Source of the DNA: Ignavibacteriaceae bacterium
GTDB lineage: Bacteria; Bacteroidota; Ignavibacteria; Ignavibacteriales; Ignavibacteriaceae
Direction: 5' to 3'
Assembly (NCBI GenBank): GCA_025455085.1
Contig: JALONF010000112.1
Coordinates: 1-6,624, forward strand
Length of the DNA: 6,624 bases
Below are positions 5,764-6,624 of the stretch, one piece after another. Each line of letters opens with the position of its first letter. The first letter of the stretch is position 1. The notes under the pieces were generated by a model, which saw only the letters and a program-made list of their open reading frames with translations, made no database searches and had not been told where the DNA came from. A program made the translations under genes and the position numbers.

Positions 5764-5929
5764 CAAAACTAAACTCAAGAACATTATCTCCATTCATAAA
5801 ATTGAGCAAAGAAATCACTTTCAAAAAAGTCTTTTTGATTAAATGTAAAATTTCAATTCAATTTTTATAGTAAGAAAAAGGAGAAATAAAAAAAATTTTC
5901 TAAAAACGCAAAATTCTGCTAAAATTCCG
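5764..5929 (-). other. AT-rich 166-nt spacer between tRNA-Tyr and tRNA-Gly
   Basis: No gene is visible. On the minus strand the first part is T-rich (runs at about 5905-5870), and the part nearest tRNA-Gly holds possible promoter elements. A strand-biased purine run lies on the plus strand (AGTAAGAAAAAGGAGAAATA). No hairpin is strong enough to call a terminator: the best one after tRNA-Tyr is a 3-bp GCA/TGC stem followed by G and TTTTT. Confidence 0.5.
5783..5824 (-). promoter_or_regulatory. Possible promoter for tRNA-Gly and the downstream ribosomal operon
   Basis: On the minus strand TTGAAA (5824-5819) is followed 17 nt later by TTTTAT (5801-5796). A second -10-like GATAAT lies at 5788-5783, 19 nt before tRNA-Gly, with TTTGCTC (5810-5804) upstream. 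Neither pair is a full consensus. Position in the only long spacer between tRNA-Tyr and tRNA-Gly is the main support, and read-through from the tRNA-Tyr promoter is the alternative. Confidence 0.35.
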
Positions 5930-6013
5930 TGGGCGGCGAGGGATTCGAACCCCCAAAGGCATACGCCAACGGATTTACAGTCCGCCCCGGCTCTCCAACT
6001 CCGGCGTCCGCCC
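5930..6013 (-). tRNA. trnY: tRNA-Tyr (anticodon GTA)
   Basis: The 84-nt class II tRNA has acceptor GGGCGG/CCGCCC, D stem CCGG/CCGG with loop AGTTGGAGAG, anticodon loop CTGTAAA giving GTA, a long variable arm with GGC/GCC closing GTAT, and T arm GGGGG/CCCTC with loop TTCGAAT. The long variable arm plus GTA and A73 identify Tyr. Two oddities appear in my fold: position 8, almost always T, is C, and the seventh acceptor pair is an A7-G66 mismatch. CCA is not encoded (ACGG follows). It heads the tRNA cluster behind a good promoter. Confidence 0.96.
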
Positions 6014-6034
6014 AATTTCTCAAAAATCGAGCAT

Positions 6035-6065
6035 CAAATATATTCGCTGATTAGTAAAAATGCAA
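6035..6065 (-). promoter_or_regulatory. Promoter of tRNA-Tyr
   Basis: On the minus strand TTGCAT (6065-6060), a 17-nt spacer and TATATT (6042-6037) form a good sigma70-type promoter, 23 nt before the first base of tRNA-Tyr. Extended by two bases, the -10 reads TATATTTG, which also matches the TAnnTTTG box known from Bacteroidota. It lies entirely in the 79-nt gap after the YifB/ComM stop codon. Confidence 0.7.
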
Positions 6066-6092
6066 GTTTTTTGAAGGTTGTTGTATAAAGGC

Positions 6093-6624
6093 TTAATGCT
6101 TCCATAATTCGCGGTCTAAACTGCGGTACTGAATTGCTTCACTCACATGCTCGGGCAATATATTATCAGAATTATCTATATCGGCAATCGTCCTGCTAAC
6201 CTTAAGAATCCTGTCATAGGCTCTAGCTGACAAACCAAGCTTGGTCATTGCCATTTTTAGCAATTCTTCTCCTTTTGTGTCTAATTTGCAATATTTTCGC
6301 ACTTCTTTAGAACCCATATCAGCGTTATTAAAGATATGCTTGTACTCCTGAAATCTATTTAATTGAATATCCCTTGCCCTTATCACTCTATCTCTTATTA
6401 TTCCTGACTTTTCTGCCTGTGCCTCAGTCGCCAATTCTTTATACTTCACAGCCGGTACTTCAATATGAATATCAATTCTATCCAGCAATGGTCCAGAAAT
6501 TTTTGCCATATACTTTTGAATTAAGGGTGGCGTACACGTACACTCTTTATTTGGATCAGTAAAATACCCACATGGACAAGGATTCATAGCTGCAGCGAGC
6601 ATAAAGTTAGCGGGAAACTCTAAC
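6093..6624 (-). CDS. YifB/ComM family AAA+ protein (Mg-chelatase-like), C-terminal 176 residues; 5' end beyond right edge
   Basis: Member of the Mg-chelatase-related AAA+ family that includes ComM, a hexameric branch-migration helicase aiding integration of DNA in natural transformation; the role in this organism is inferred from family only. The frame is open to the right edge, giving 176 visible residues of a family usually near 500. Visible are EFPANFMLAAAMNPCPCGYF, a cysteine cluster (CPCG, then CTC a dozen residues later), SGPLLDRIDIHIEVP, typical of the AAA+ core of this family, and the C-terminal Mg-chelatase domain with LGLSARAYDRILKVSRTIAD and a short tail LDRELWKH. The Walker A and B motifs would lie off the window. 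It ends 79 nt before tRNA-Tyr; no terminator is evident, so some read-through is possible. It appears functionally unrelated to its neighbours. Confidence 0.94.
   Translation of the reverse strand, partial: LEFPANFMLAAAMNPCPCGYFTDPNKECTCTPPLIQKYMAKISGPLLDRIDIHIEVPAVKYKELATEAQAEKSGIIRDRVIRARDIQLNRFQEYKHIFNNADMGSKEVRKYCKLDTKGEELLKMAMTKLGLSARAYDRILKVSRTIADIDNSDNILPEHVSEAIQYRSLDRELWKH

Noticed and set aside
5905..5925. Terminator after tRNA-Tyr
   Set aside because: Only a 3-bp stem precedes the TTTTT run; this is too weak to call.
6374..6562. Plus-strand frame opposite the YifB/ComM gene
   Set aside because: It is antisense to a clearly conserved coding region and has no features of its own.
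1..6624. A novel system, mobile element or CRISPR array
   Set aside because: Both strands are accounted for by conserved housekeeping genes and tRNAs with short spacers; no transposase, integrase, direct repeat array or unknown gene is present.

Overview
The window looks like the rRNA-independent core of a bacterial chromosome. Every gene lies on the minus strand, so transcription runs from right to left. It holds the secE-nusG-rplK-rplA-rplJ-rplL-rpoB cluster, preceded by a tRNA/rpmG cluster and by the 3' end of a ComM/YifB-type AAA+ gene. Base composition is AT-rich outside the tRNAs. The RpoB and ribosomal protein sequences, the tRNA-Tyr/Gly/Thr/Trp set next to secE, and a promoter whose -10 region reads TATATTTG suggest the Bacteroidota/Chlorobiota/Ignavibacteriota (FCB) group. 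Ignavibacteria-like is my best guess, but this is recognition from memory, not a search.

Layout in transcription order: the C-terminal 176 residues of a YifB/ComM protein (6624-6093); a strong sigma70-like promoter (about 6065-6035); tRNA-Tyr(GTA) (6013-5930); an AT-rich 166-nt spacer with a possible second promoter; tRNA-Gly(TCC); tRNA-Thr(GGT); rpmG (L33, cysteine-free form); tRNA-Trp(CCA); secE; nusG; rplK; rplA; rplJ; rplL; a hairpin-plus-T-tract attenuator (2356-2324); and the first 752 codons of rpoB, which starts with TTG and runs off the left edge. No gene-free stretch exceeds 300 bases. The largest spacers are 166 nt (tRNA-Tyr to tRNA-Gly) and 135 nt (rplL to rpoB).

The genes serve gene expression. 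The tRNAs and L33, L11, L1, L10 and L12 belong to translation; L11, L10 and L12 build the factor-binding stalk and L1 the opposite stalk. NusG and RpoB belong to transcription, and SecE to protein export. Tight spacing from tRNA-Gly to rplL suggests one long transcript in which tRNA excision separates the mRNAs, with the rplL-rpoB hairpin lowering RNA polymerase synthesis relative to ribosomal proteins.

I found no mobile element, CRISPR array, defence system or unknown gene. The points worth a second look are organisational: rpmG sits where tuf is often found; the rpmG stop codon lies one base from tRNA-Trp; the attenuator precedes a TTG-started rpoB; and tRNA-Tyr appears to have C at position 8.
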